A stretch of 32,240 bases of DNA from JAEUKA01 sp035340095 (GCA_035340095.1 DAORGN010000032.1:1-32240), one strand, 5' to 3'; positions 1 through 7,933 are shown, counted from the stretch's first letter. A program made the numbers and translations. The notes: generated by a model from the sequence alone, not told the origin.

Positions 1-1
1 C

Positions 2-901
2 GATCCACAGTGCAACTTGACGTTTGGGATGTTGGGCAAGCGGATGTTTGCCCTTTGGGATCGACCCACTGAAGCTTGCGCTCACGCCGCCGCCTGTCTT
101 GAGCCAGTCCGCCAGGGTCGCGGGCTTTTGCGCCCGCCGCAGCTTGCCGAAGTCGCCGATCGACTGTGGCTGCTGCCGGGTCACCTGGACCTGAGCCGAT
201 TCGAACAGACCCTGGCCGAGCAGTGGCCACGGGTGATGGCCGCGGACAACGAACGGGCGCTTGATGTGGTGTTGTCGCTCAGCGCCCTGGCACACCGCGC
301 CGCCGAGTCAGTCGCCGCGGATCTGGTCCTGCTAGATGTCGGACCCAGCCTGGGCGCAATCAATCACTCGGCCATGTTGGCTTGTGACAACGTCGTCGTG
401 CCGATGGCATGGGACTGGTTTAGCCTGCAAGCCCTGCTAAACATTGGCCCGAGTATCAAGGAGTGGCGAGACGACTGGCAGACCGTCAGGGAACGCTTCC
501 TGCGCAGCCATCCCTATGCAGCCTTCGCGACGCATCGTTTCCAACCAATCGGCTACGTCCTTCAGCAGCGTATCAACCAGCCGGACATGGACTCGCTTGG
601 TTATGAGGCCATCGGCTTGAACGTCCAGCGTGTCTTCAGAATTCACGTTCTGCAAGAAGGTCGCCTTCAGGATGGCGCGGCGACAGATCCAGACGAACAT
701 CGGCTGGCGATGGTCGATCACTACGCGGCACTGGCTCCGCTATCGCAACTGTTTTGCAAGCCGATGTTTGATCTAACGCGGGCCGATGGTGCCGTGGGCG
801 GGCAGGTTCGGATGGTTCGGGAGTGTCGGCGGACGATTGAAGCGCTGGCGCGCAAAATTTGCCGCCGCATGGACATTCCGTTGCCGCTGCCGCCGCCGTA
901 G
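2..901 (+). CDS. ParA-family ATPase, 5' end missing (partial)
   Basis: The frame is open from the first base, and its first residues DPQCNLT are the conserved stretch just after the Walker A' loop of ParA/Soj ATPases. The true start and P-loop therefore lie upstream of the window. Further on, LVLLDVGPSLGAIN is the Walker B region and VVVPMAWDWFSLQAL matches the following ParA block. The C-terminus (PLSQLFCKPMFDLTRADGAV, then GGQVRMVREC) resembles a family of accessory ParA-like ATPases that end in a KPMF-L-ADGA-GG block. ParA proteins use ATP-dependent DNA binding to move or position plasmids, chromosomes or protein complexes. No ParB gene follows. Instead a 43-bp tandem array lies downstream, which could be a DNA target, though that is inference. 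The cargo or role of this ATPase cannot be told from the sequence. Confidence 0.8.
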   Translation, partial: DPQCNLTFGMLGKRMFALWDRPTEACAHAAACLEPVRQGRGLLRPPQLAEVADRLWLLPGHLDLSRFEQTLAEQWPRVMAADNERALDVVLSLSALAHRAAESVAADLVLLDVGPSLGAINHSAMLACDNVVVPMAWDWFSLQALLNIGPSIKEWRDDWQTVRERFLRSHPYAAFATHRFQPIGYVLQQRINQPDMDSLGYEAIGLNVQRVFRIHVLQEGRLQDGAATDPDEHRLAMVDHYAALAPLSQLFCKPMFDLTRADGAVGGQVRMVRECRRTIEALARKICRRMDIPLPLPPP

Positions 902-977
902 CAGATTGGTGCCACCTGGCAGGCCGCAAGCGTGTGCCCGCAGAGAAGTCGCCCGTTTGGGGTGGTTTGGCCGGCGC

Positions 978-1204
978 ATCGACTCGGTGAGCTGTTTGGG
1001 CCAGGTGACGACCGCGGCGGATCGACCCAGCGAGCTGTTCGCTCGGGGTGCTTTCCCTGGCCCATCGACTCATCGAGCGGTTCGGTTGGGGTGATGACTG
1101 GGCCGGATCGACTCGGTGAGCGGATTGGGTCTGGTCTTTACCCCAGCCCATCGACTCATCGAGTCGTTCGGCTTGGGTCCGGACCCCACATGGTCGACTC
1201 GTCA
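978..1204. repeat. Degenerate tandem array, exact 43-bp period
   Basis: Five full units start at 978, 1021, 1064, 1107 and 1150, and a partial sixth starts at 1193. The spacing is exactly 43 bp although the units have diverged. The best conserved part is the first ~20 bp, with core ATCGACTCATCGAGC. In most units this contains a small dyad CTC-NNN-GAG, which in the 1150 unit grows to CGACTC-ATC-GAGTCG. The second half is G-rich then C-rich; the 1150 unit holds the perfect palindrome GGGTCCGGACCC (1175-1186). Because 43 is not a multiple of three, and stop codons occur in the relevant frames, this is not a protein repeat. It fills the gap between the ParA-type gene and the convergent PIG-L gene and ends on that gene's stop codon. 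It could be an iteron/centromere-like binding array, a minisatellite, or a decayed mobile repeat. Confidence 0.8.
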
Positions 1205-2143
1205 TCCTGATTCGCTGTGGTCCATACGCGGGGGAAACGCTCGATCGTGCCACAGTCGTTCGTAAGTCTTGTCGTCGGGCAGCGCGGGGCCAAGCGTCCG
1301 ACCGTAATCAACCACACGGGCCAGCAGCTCTTCGGCGGATACAGCAAACAGCGGCCACTGGGAAGCATACGCCGCGATGGCCGCAAGCCGCGCTGGGCTG
1401 TTGGCCGTCACAGTCTGTAGCTGAGCCGTAAGGTCGGGACGCGGCCCTGGCCGATGCGCTTGTCCATCCGCGCGCACCGCCGTCCGCGCCACCAAGTGGC
1501 CGAGCAAAAATCGGAGGCCTGGTGGATAGCGACGAAAAAGCGGCAGCCCACACAGATAGTCTCGGTAGGCGGCTCGCTCCATCGCCACCGTGCCGCGATC
1601 GGTGCCTGCCAGCCTTGGAACGGACGTCTCTAGGGCTGCGAGCCGACGAGCGACGGAAAAACGGGACAAGCTGTAGGGCAAGTCCTCAAAGTACGCAAGC
1701 TGTAGACCCAGTTCAAACGCCAGGGCGCGGGCTGCTTCATGGACAATCCGGTGATCGATGTGTCCGCCGACGGCCAGTGGCGCAACCAGTTCAGCCGGTG
1801 CGCTTACGTGCCAGCGCAGCCGCGCGACCACTTCACTCGTGATGCCCAAATGCGGCGGTCCATACGGCATAAACAGCCCCAGACTGCCGTGGATTTCGGG
1901 GCGGTCCGGGGCATCAAACAGATCCAGCGACAGGTATTTGCATCCGAGTGCCCGTGCCGCCTGCTCATCTTCCGCGCGCCGGGTGGCGGCGCTTTCTCCG
2001 CTGACGAACACCGATAGGAGCGTGACATCGGCCCCGGCGGCCACGTCGGCAAGCAGCGACCCTGCGCACGACAGCGCCACATCATCGGGATGCGGACTTA
2101 GGTAAAAGACGCGCCGCGCCACCACGCTAGCCTGGGAACTCAT
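1202..2143 (-). CDS. PIG-L/LmbE-family N-acetylglucosaminyl deacetylase-like protein
   Basis: A 313-aa protein beginning MSSQASVVARRVFYLSPHPDD. The HPDD motif (residues 18-21) and GGHIDH (H128, D130, H131) are the zinc ligands and catalytic Asp of the PIG-L/LmbE family. These enzymes remove the acetyl group from N-acetylglucosamine-containing substrates such as mycothiol or bacillithiol precursors, GPI or antibiotic intermediates. No signal peptide is visible, so it is probably cytosolic; the substrate is unknown. The ATG at 2143 was chosen over longer in-frame options because the family motif starts within 20 residues of it. The upstream FecR-domain gene ends 17 bp inside this gene, so the two are probably translated from one mRNA. 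The stop codon lies in the last unit of the 43-bp array. Confidence 0.85.
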   Translation of the reverse strand: MSSQASVVARRVFYLSPHPDDVALSCAGSLLADVAAGADVTLLSVFVSGESAATRRAEDEQAARALGCKYLSLDLFDAPDRPEIHGSLGLFMPYGPPHLGITSEVVARLRWHVSAPAELVAPLAVGGHIDHRIVHEAARALAFELGLQLAYFEDLPYSLSRFSVARRLAALETSVPRLAGTDRGTVAMERAAYRDYLCGLPLFRRYPPGLRFLLGHLVARTAVRADGQAHRPGPRPDLTAQLQTVTANSPARLAAIAAYASQWPLFAVSAEELLARVVDYGRTLGPALPDDKTYERLWHDRAFPPRMDHSESG

Positions 2144-3020
2144 AGCGAACCTGGGGCGGCTTGGCCGGCTCAATAAACTGCGTGGGCGGCGGTACGGGTG
2201 GATGCGGAGGACGCTTCCAGAAAATCTCGCGCCGCAGCCTGGTGTTTCGACTGCCCAAAATTCCGCGCCGTTGTTGGTCGAGGTTTTCTTTGACCCAGCG
2301 CAGCTCGGGCAAGGGGGTTTCAAAGCCCATCCACAGCTTTTCACTCGATACGATCTGCAAAAGGCTGACGGCCTTTGGCGCGGGCCGCTTCCATAGATCG
2401 ACAATGGTCATGGTCTCGCCCGGCAGCACCATCGCATCACGGGTCGCTGCCGCCTGGCTTGGCACATTCGCTGCGATCGAGCAGGCACAGACCGCCCCTT
2501 CAATGACCGTCACGGTCACACTGGCCAGCGATTTTCCATCGGGCTTTGCCACCGCCTCGGCCAGATAACTGGTGCCTTCGGGCAGCAGCGCGGCCAGCTC
2601 CGATAGCACCGCGAGCCCACCGGCCATCCGATCAGACACCACCAGCACCTTGCCCTGCGCAAGCCACACCCGTCGCTCGGTGGGAAACAGCGTGATGCGG
2701 GTCCGTTCACCCAGGCGAATCAGCGTCCCATCTGCAAAGCGCAGCTCCGCGTGGGCACCGGGCCCCGTCTTGACCCACGGTTCAGTGGTCAGCCGGACGC
2801 CTTTTTGCACCGCGTGCAGCTCACGATCGGATCGCCCTGCCGACACATCCCCCACTGCCGAGCTCACTTCGGCGGGGCCCATCGGCAAAATCCGCTCTCC
2901 GGCCAACGCATCGGGGAGTGGCGCAGCAAGCGAACCGCCAAAAAACAAAAGCCCAAGGACAGCAAGCTGGCAGAGCCGAAACGATAGAAAGCGTGTCACG
3001 ACGATCTCAACCTCTAACAT
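2127..3020 (-). CDS. FecR-domain exported protein
   Basis: About 297 aa. The N-terminus has a hydrophobic signal or anchor (LCQLAVLGLLFFGGSLAAPL, residues 16-35), so the rest lies in the periplasm or is anchored to the inner membrane. Residues ~75-130 form a FecR-type unit: TGPGAHAELRFADGTLIRLG followed by ERTRITL and a VWLAQGKVLV strand. In the family such domains occur in sigma-regulator FecR proteins and in many exported proteins of unknown role. There is no N-terminal anti-sigma domain and no ECF sigma factor next door, so a signalling role is not supported. The C-terminus is basic and proline-rich. The ATG at 3020 was chosen; a GTG eight codons in is an alternative. It overlaps the downstream PIG-L deacetylase gene by 17 bp and is divergent from rph. 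Confidence 0.75.
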   Translation of the reverse strand: MLEVEIVVTRFLSFRLCQLAVLGLLFFGGSLAAPLPDALAGERILPMGPAEVSSAVGDVSAGRSDRELHAVQKGVRLTTEPWVKTGPGAHAELRFADGTLIRLGERTRITLFPTERRVWLAQGKVLVVSDRMAGGLAVLSELAALLPEGTSYLAEAVAKPDGKSLASVTVTVIEGAVCACSIAANVPSQAAATRDAMVLPGETMTIVDLWKRPAPKAVSLLQIVSSEKLWMGFETPLPELRWVKENLDQQRRGILGSRNTRLRREIFWKRPPHPPVPPPTQFIEPAKPPQVRYEFPG

Positions 3021-3095
3021 ACGTGACGGCGCGCGCCGAGCACTCTTCACTTCGAAGGCTTGACCCCTGGCGACGGTTTTGACATCGTCCGCGCC

Positions 3096-3848
3096 ATGCG
3101 AAGCGATGGACGAGAGGCGGGGCAGCTCCGCCAGACGGTGATTGAGGTGGATTACTTGAGCGCGCCGCTGGCTTGTACGCTGGTGCGCAGCGGATCGACT
3201 TGGGTGCTGTGTACGGCGTCGGTGGATGAGCAAGTACCGCCGTTTTTGCGGCCCAAGCCGTCAGCCGATGGTCAGCGCAACCAACCGCAGAGCGGCTGGG
3301 TCACGGCGGAATACAGCATGCTGCCCGGCTCGACGGGAACCCGAAGCTCGCGGGCGCCGTCAGGACGCAGCAAAGAGATTGAGCGGCTGATTGGTCGATC
3401 GCTCCGGCAGGCGGTCGATCTGACCAAGCTGGGCCCGCGGACGATCACCATCGACTGCGATGTCCTGCAAGCCGACGGTGGCACCCGGACTGCATCGATC
3501 ACAGGTGGCTATGTCGCGCTGGCGCTGGCGGTCAAGCGGCTGATGGCCAAGGGGCTGATTCGCGAAAACCCGCTCAAGCGGGCGATTGCGGCAGTGTCCG
3601 TCGGGATCATTGATGGCCAGGCGTACCTCGATCTGCCGTATGAAGAAGACAGCCGCGCGGAAGTCGACATGAACGTGGTGATGGCGCAGCCCCAGTCCGG
3701 CGGCGAACCCGCGTTTGTCGAAGTCCAAGGCACGGGCGAACACGGCACCTTCAGCCGCAGCCAGCTCGACGCACTGCTTGGTCTGGCCGAAGGCGGTATC
3801 GGGACGCTCTTTGCCCTTCAGCAAGCGGCTCTCGCGGCGGCTCGGTAG
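3096..3848 (+). CDS. rph: Ribonuclease PH
   Basis: A 250-aa protein with the RNase PH hallmarks. It opens MRSDGREAGQLRQTVIEVDY, has GSTWVLCTASVDEQVPPFL, then TGTRSSRAPSGRSKEIERLI and DCDVLQADGGTRTASITGG, and ends with an EVQGTGEHGTFSR-QLDALL block. The enzyme is a phosphorolytic 3'-5' exoribonuclease that trims pre-tRNA 3' ends, working as a hexamer in the cytosol. The start was set at the ATG giving MRSDGR, the usual family N-terminus; a TTG 36 bp upstream is less likely. rdgB follows after 7 bp, a common rph-rdgB pairing, and two tRNA genes follow that. Length and motifs are normal. Confidence 0.96.
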   Translation: MRSDGREAGQLRQTVIEVDYLSAPLACTLVRSGSTWVLCTASVDEQVPPFLRPKPSADGQRNQPQSGWVTAEYSMLPGSTGTRSSRAPSGRSKEIERLIGRSLRQAVDLTKLGPRTITIDCDVLQADGGTRTASITGGYVALALAVKRLMAKGLIRENPLKRAIAAVSVGIIDGQAYLDLPYEEDSRAEVDMNVVMAQPQSGGEPAFVEVQGTGEHGTFSRSQLDALLGLAEGGIGTLFALQQAALAAAR

Positions 3849-3855
3849 AACGTCC

Positions 3856-4554
3856 ATGGCTGAAACCCCGATGCAGCCGCTGGTCTTGTGCCTGGCGACG
3901 CAGAACCGGCACAAGGTCGAAGAGCTGCTGGCACTGCTGCTGACGCTGGCACCCGACCTACAGGGACAAGTCAAGCTGACCTCTCTGGCAGAGCTTGGGA
4001 TCACCGACGAGGTGGTGGAAGACGGCGAGACCTTTGCCGACAACGCGCTTATCAAAGCCAAGGCCGCATGGTTGCGGACTGGCCTGTGGTCGCTGTCGGA
4101 CGACAGTGGACTTATGGTGGATGCGCTGTGTGGCAAACCGGGGATTCTCTCGGCGCGCTGGGGTGGTGAACCACGCAGTGACCGTCGCAACATCGACAAG
4201 CTTTTGTCTGATCTGCACGATGTGCCCGACGAAAAACGGCAAGCCCAGTTCGTCTGTACGCTGTGCTTGTATGGACAGTCCAAGCAGTCGGCGGCACCCC
4301 AAGTCGTGCTGCGCGAAGGCATCTGCAAAGGGACACTGCGGACGACCTTGGCGGGCACGAGCGGCTTTGGTTACGACCCGCTTTTTGTCCCGACCGCGGC
4401 TGAACTTGCGAACGCGGGGCTTGCAGCGGAAAAATACGGCCTGACCTATGCGGAGCTACCTGCCGACGACAAAAATCGCCTTTCGCATCGAACCCGAGCC
4501 GTTCTTGCGCTCTTGCCCGACCTGCGGCGGTTGATTGGGCAGCTTAGTACTTGA
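3856..4554 (+). CDS. rdgB: XTP/dITP diphosphatase (HAM1/RdgB family)
   Basis: 232 aa. It carries the family motifs in order: LATQNRHKVEEL near the N-terminus (substrate and Mg binding), ETFADNALIKAKA (59-70), SDDSGLMVDAL (81-91) with the catalytic Asp pair, GTSGFGYDPLF (168-177) and the C-terminal DDKNRLSHRTRA. It hydrolyses non-canonical purine nucleotides (ITP, dITP, XTP) to monophosphates and so keeps deaminated bases out of nucleic acids. It is somewhat longer than the usual ~200 aa because of insertions near 137-150 and 180-198. The ATG at 3856 follows the rph stop by 7 bp and places the first motif at the normal distance, so the pair is almost certainly co-transcribed. Confidence 0.95.
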   Translation: MAETPMQPLVLCLATQNRHKVEELLALLLTLAPDLQGQVKLTSLAELGITDEVVEDGETFADNALIKAKAAWLRTGLWSLSDDSGLMVDALCGKPGILSARWGGEPRSDRRNIDKLLSDLHDVPDEKRQAQFVCTLCLYGQSKQSAAPQVVLREGICKGTLRTTLAGTSGFGYDPLFVPTAAELANAGLAAEKYGLTYAELPADDKNRLSHRTRAVLALLPDLRRLIGQLST

Positions 4555-4579
4555 TTGCTGCGCCAGGTTGGCGTAGAAC
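4551..4579 (+). promoter_or_regulatory. Candidate sigma70 promoter for tRNA-Pro
   Basis: TTGATT (4551-4556), a 17-bp spacer and TAGAAC (4574-4579) lie 14 bp upstream of the tRNA-Pro 5' end. The -35 overlaps the rdgB stop codon. Each hexamer matches consensus at four of six positions. The spacing and position are right for a tRNA promoter, but this is a pattern call only. Confidence 0.4.
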
Positions 4580-4593
4580 TCGTTGTCAGTCCT

Positions 4594-4671
<78 letters not shown>

Positions 4672-4691
4672 AGGGTCCCGTCACGGGTTCT

Positions 4692-4765
4692 GCGCCCGTA
4701 GCTCAGTCGGATAGAGCAACGGCCTTCTAAGCCGTGGGCCGCAGGTTCGATTCCTGCCGGGCGCG
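4692..4765 (+). tRNA. tRNA-Arg(TCT)
   Basis: A 74-nt cloverleaf. Acceptor GCGCCCG / CGGGCGC, D arm GCTC/GAGC, anticodon stem ACGGC / GCCGT with loop CTTCTAA (anticodon TCT), and T arm GCAGG-TTCGATT-CCTGC. The discriminator is G and no CCA is encoded (CTTC follows), unlike the neighbouring tRNA-Pro, so this tRNA needs CCA addition. It reads AGA/AGG arginine codons. The next gene starts only 8 nt after its 3' end. Confidence 0.96.
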
Positions 4766-4773
4766 CTTCATCT

Positions 4774-5613
4774 ATGCCCCCACTCTTTCCGGTGACGTTA
4801 GCCTTGCAGGCGGTGGCCTGTACCCTCTACGTCGTGGGGGTCGCGCAGCCGCTTTTGCGTTCACCCCTGAAAGTGGCGCGCCTGATCCTGCTTCTGGCGG
4901 TGTTTTCGCAGGTCGCTGACATCGCATGGCTTTGTCTGCGTGGCCAGCATCCCGGTTCGTCGACGCGCGAAGCGGTGTATTTCCTGTCGTGGCTGCTCAC
5001 GCTGGCGTATCCACTTCTGTCGCGCAAGCACCCTGCACCGCTTATCGGTGCCTTGCTCCTACCGATGGCGATGACGATGGAGATCGTCGTGCGCCTGGTG
5101 CCAGGGGTGACTGATCCAGGACCGGCGGCGCAAAGGCAGCTTCTTGCCAGTCTGCACATCTTTTGTGCAACGATCGGAACCGCTTTGTTTGGTCTCGCGG
5201 CAGCAACGAGCGTGGTCTATCTACTAAGTGAACGGCACCTCAAGCGTCACATGCTCGATGCCGCGACGCCGCGACTTCCGCTTCAGACGCTGGATGGCTG
5301 GAACCACCAGAGCATCGCGTTTGGGCTTTTGGCGTTCACGGCAACCATGGTGTCGGGAACGTACTGGCTTAGCACGGCGGGGCCGCAGCCCGGTAGCACC
5401 GCGATGGGCGCACAGCTTTCGAGCCTGTTTCGGTCGCCGCAGTATGGGCTGTCGCTTCTGACCTGGCTTATATTTGCCGGTCTTTTGATCGGACGGCGCG
5501 TGCTGGGTCTGCGCGGGCGGCGGGCGGCGATGTGGACGCTGCTGGGTTTTGCGATGGCGGTCAGCATCTTGGGTGTGTATCTGCTTCGCGATCTGAGGTT
5601 GCCGACGCCGTGA
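4774..5613 (+). CDS. CcsA/HemX-type cytochrome c assembly or haem-biosynthesis membrane protein
   Basis: 279 aa, almost entirely hydrophobic, with about eight membrane segments. It matches the CcsA/CcmC/HemX superfamily: a central LHIFCATIGTALFGLAAATS helix followed by VVYLLSERHLKRH, then LPLQTLDGWNHQSIAFG and a helix ending SGTYWL. The His residues in these blocks are the usual candidate haem ligands. In Bacillus, HemX lies beside hemA and affects glutamyl-tRNA reductase levels; CcsA relatives handle haem for cytochrome c maturation. Here it starts a hemX-hemA-hemC cluster and overlaps hemA by four bases (GTGA). The ATG is 8 nt downstream of tRNA-Arg with no Shine-Dalgarno between, so translation may be leaderless. 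Whether its job is haem export or HemA control is not decided by sequence. Confidence 0.85.
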   Translation: MPPLFPVTLALQAVACTLYVVGVAQPLLRSPLKVARLILLLAVFSQVADIAWLCLRGQHPGSSTREAVYFLSWLLTLAYPLLSRKHPAPLIGALLLPMAMTMEIVVRLVPGVTDPGPAAQRQLLASLHIFCATIGTALFGLAAATSVVYLLSERHLKRHMLDAATPRLPLQTLDGWNHQSIAFGLLAFTATMVSGTYWLSTAGPQPGSTAMGAQLSSLFRSPQYGLSLLTWLIFAGLLIGRRVLGLRGRRAAMWTLLGFAMAVSILGVYLLRDLRLPTP

Positions 5614-6968
5614 GTCGCCTGTTTGTCATTGGGCTTTCGCATCGCACGGCACCGCTGACCATGCGAGAGTCCCTGGCGGTGCCCGATTCCGAGCTGTCGG
5701 ACAGGCTGCAAGCGGCAGCTTCGCTGTGCGGCGAGGCAATGCTTCTGTCGACCTGCAACCGCGTCGAGCTGTACGTATCTTTGGGTGACGAATCAGCGGT
5801 GGGCAAGCTCCGCAAGCTGGTCACGCAGTCTCAGCCGGACGCCGAGCGGCACCTGTACGAAAAGCAGGGACCCGAAGCGGTCGGACACCTGTTCCGCGTG
5901 GCGTCGAGCCTTGACTCACTGGTGCTTGGCGAACCGCAGATTCTGGGACAGCTCAAGCAGGCCTATCGATCGGCGCAAGAGGTCGGCACCGTCGGGCAAG
6001 TTCTGGGGGCGATCGTCCCCAAGGCGTTCGCGGTGGCCAAGCGGGTGCGCAGCGAGACGGCCATTGGGGAAAATCCAGCCTCGGTGGCGTCTGTCGCGGT
6101 GCAGCTTGCCCATCAGGTTTTCGGCAGCCTGCACAAACAGCCGGTGCTGCTGGTAGGCGCCGGCAAGATGTCAGAGCTTGTGGCTCGGCACCTTTTGCAA
6201 GCCGAAGTCCATCCGCTGTGGATCGTAAACCGCACGCTGTCCCGCGCAGAGAGTCTGGCGGCGGAGCTTGGCGGTGAAGCACACCCGTTTGACAAGCTGG
6301 AATCGCTTTTGTGCCGGGCTCAGGTGGTCATAAGCTCGACGGGGGCGCGCGATCCAGTGATCCGCGAGGAGCTGGTTGCGCGGGTGATGAAGGCGCGGCG
6401 GGGTCGCTGGCTTGTGCTGATCGACATCGCGGTGCCACGGGACATCGAACCGCAGGTCGGCAGCCTCGACAACGTCTATCTGTACGACCTGGATGCGCTG
6501 CAGCAAGTGGTGTCGCATGGCCAAGCCGAGCGGCAGCGCGAAGCCGACTCAGCCCGTCGAATTGTCGAAGAGGAGCTGGCACGGCAGAGCCGCCGCGAGC
6601 GCAGTGCCGACGTAAATCCGGTGATCCGGGCGCTGCGCAGCTACGCGCTCGATGTGGCGACCGCAGAAGTCGCCCGCGTCCTGCCCAAGCTCGGGCCGCT
6701 CACCGACAAACAGAAACAGCTCATCAGCAGCCTGGGTCCGAGCATCGTCAACAAGCTTTTGCACCTGCCGCTTACGTCGCTGCGTCAAGAAGTGGAGCGC
6801 GCCGAAGGACAGGAATCGCCGGCAGAGCTGGGCGAAGCGATCGTAAAGCTGTGGTCTCTCGACAAGCAACTTGCCCAGCAGAGCGAGGACGCTTCGAAAA
6901 GTGGCGTTCCCCGCGAGCTACCAAGCCCGAGCCAAGACCGCAAAGATTGGGAGAACTCGTCGTCATGA
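5610..6968 (+). CDS. hemA: Glutamyl-tRNA reductase
   Basis: 452 aa. The N-terminal catalytic domain has GLSHRTAPL (8-16) and LLSTCNRVELY with the active-site Cys49. SLVLGEPQILGQLKQAYR (103-120) is the signature for substrate binding, and LVGAGKMSELVARHL (181-195) is the NADPH Rossmann loop. A helical dimerisation domain follows from ~330. It reduces glutamyl-tRNA to glutamate-1-semialdehyde, the first committed step of C5-pathway tetrapyrrole synthesis, in the cytosol. The start is GTG at 5610, which overlaps the upstream stop in GTGA and gives the normal N-terminus; the ATG further upstream lies inside the hemX-like gene. The stop overlaps hemC (ATGA), implying translational coupling. A charged Ser/Lys-rich tail extends the C-terminus. 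Confidence 0.97.
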   Translation: MSRLFVIGLSHRTAPLTMRESLAVPDSELSDRLQAAASLCGEAMLLSTCNRVELYVSLGDESAVGKLRKLVTQSQPDAERHLYEKQGPEAVGHLFRVASSLDSLVLGEPQILGQLKQAYRSAQEVGTVGQVLGAIVPKAFAVAKRVRSETAIGENPASVASVAVQLAHQVFGSLHKQPVLLVGAGKMSELVARHLLQAEVHPLWIVNRTLSRAESLAAELGGEAHPFDKLESLLCRAQVVISSTGARDPVIREELVARVMKARRGRWLVLIDIAVPRDIEPQVGSLDNVYLYDLDALQQVVSHGQAERQREADSARRIVEEELARQSRRERSADVNPVIRALRSYALDVATAEVARVLPKLGPLTDKQKQLISSLGPSIVNKLLHLPLTSLRQEVERAEGQESPAELGEAIVKLWSLDKQLAQQSEDASKSGVPRELPSPSQDRKDWENSSS

Positions 6969-7933
6969 ATGCCGTGCGTATTGCAACCCGCGGCTCCAAG
7001 CTGGCGCTGTGGCAGGCCGAACACATTCGCGCCGAGCTGTGCGCTCGTGAGCCGGGCCTTGCGGTCGAACTTTTGGTGGTAAAAACCGTCGGGGATCAGG
7101 TGCTCGATCGGTCACTGTCGGCGATCGGTGGCAAGGGACTGTTTACCAAAGAAGTCGAAGAGGCGCTGCTCGATGGGCGAGCCGACTTGGCGGTTCATTC
7201 GCTCAAGGATGTTCCGACCGAGGAAACGCCCGGCCTAGAGATTGCGGCGTACCCACCACGCGAACAGCCGTGGGATGCGCTGCTATTAAACCCGTCGATA
7301 CGGCATGCCAAAGGCGATTCGGCGCAGAAGCTGATCGGTCTTTTGCCATCCGGAGCACGGGTGGGGACGAGCAGTCTGCGCCGCGGCAGCCAGATCCTTG
7401 CGCTGCGCAGTGATCTACAGATTGTTCCGCTGCGGGGCAACGTCGACACCCGACTGCGGAAGCTGCTTGCCGGGGAGCTTGACGCGGCGGTGCTGGCTGC
7501 GGCAGGACTTCACCGCTTGGGGCTTGGCGATCACATCGCCGCCTACTTCAGCGCAGACGAGCTTTTGCCCGCCTGCGGCCAAGGTGCACTCGCCGTGCAG
7601 TGCCGTAAAGGCGATACCGCAACGCGGACGCGGCTGGCCCGACTGGACCATCTGCCGACCAGGCAAGCGGTCTTGGCCGAGCGCCGGCTGAACCAACGAC
7701 TTGGCGGGAGCTGCCAAACGCCGCTGGCGGCCCATGCCCGGCTGGTCGAAGGATCATTGGGCGATTCCGAGCTGCATCTGACCGCAATGGTCGGTTCACT
7801 GGACGGTAGGACGGTGCTGCGCGCAGCCGCGCAAGGCAGCCCTCAGTCGCCCTTTTTGCTGGCAGAGACCGTCGCAGAAGCCCTGCTGGGGCAAGGCGCG
7901 CAGGCGCTGCTCCGCTCTGACGCGCCGCGTTAG
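6965..7933 (+). CDS. hemC: Porphobilinogen deaminase (hydroxymethylbilane synthase)
   Basis: 322 aa. The N-terminus RIATRGSKLALWQAEH and GGKGLFTKEVEEALLDGRAD are family-typical. DLAVHSLKDVPT holds the catalytic Asp, and GTSSLRRGSQI plus PLRGNVDTRL supply the cofactor-binding arginines. Cys250 in LGGSCQTPLAAHA carries the dipyrromethane cofactor. It joins four porphobilinogen molecules into hydroxymethylbilane. The ATG overlaps the hemA stop (ATGA), so hemX-like/hemA/hemC form one translationally coupled operon. hemD does not follow; the next gene is ilvE after ~156 bp. An insertion around residues 110-124 (SIRHAKGDSAQK) is slightly unusual, but no key residue is missing. Confidence 0.97.
   Translation: MNAVRIATRGSKLALWQAEHIRAELCAREPGLAVELLVVKTVGDQVLDRSLSAIGGKGLFTKEVEEALLDGRADLAVHSLKDVPTEETPGLEIAAYPPREQPWDALLLNPSIRHAKGDSAQKLIGLLPSGARVGTSSLRRGSQILALRSDLQIVPLRGNVDTRLRKLLAGELDAAVLAAAGLHRLGLGDHIAAYFSADELLPACGQGALAVQCRKGDTATRTRLARLDHLPTRQAVLAERRLNQRLGGSCQTPLAAHARLVEGSLGDSELHLTAMVGSLDGRTVLRAAAQGSPQSPFLLAETVAEALLGQGAQALLRSDAPR

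Noticed and set aside
1171..1190. GGGTCCGGACCC palindrome as an intrinsic terminator for the ParA gene
   Set aside because: It has no loop or T-run and lies within one repeat unit; the stop codon is ~270 bp upstream.
978..1204. CRISPR-like array
   Set aside because: Units are 43 bp and diverged over their full length. There is no identical repeat with unique spacers of ~30-40 bp, and no cas gene is nearby.
636..1253. Minus-strand open frame through the 43-bp array (205 codons)
   Set aside because: The 43-bp period is out of frame, the frame runs antisense to the ParA gene, and the peptide is low-complexity without family features or a ribosome-binding site.
2144..2404. N-terminal extension of the PIG-L protein (to 400 aa)
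   Set aside because: The added part lies inside the FecR-domain gene in another frame and precedes the normal PIG-L N-terminus.
3360..4358. Minus-strand open frame of 332 codons opposite rph and rdgB
   Set aside because: It is an antisense shadow produced by G+C-rich codons of two well-supported genes.
6311..6964. Long upstream extension of hemC (540 codons in all)
   Set aside because: It overlaps hemA in another frame; the ATG at 6965 gives the exact family start and an ATGA overlap.
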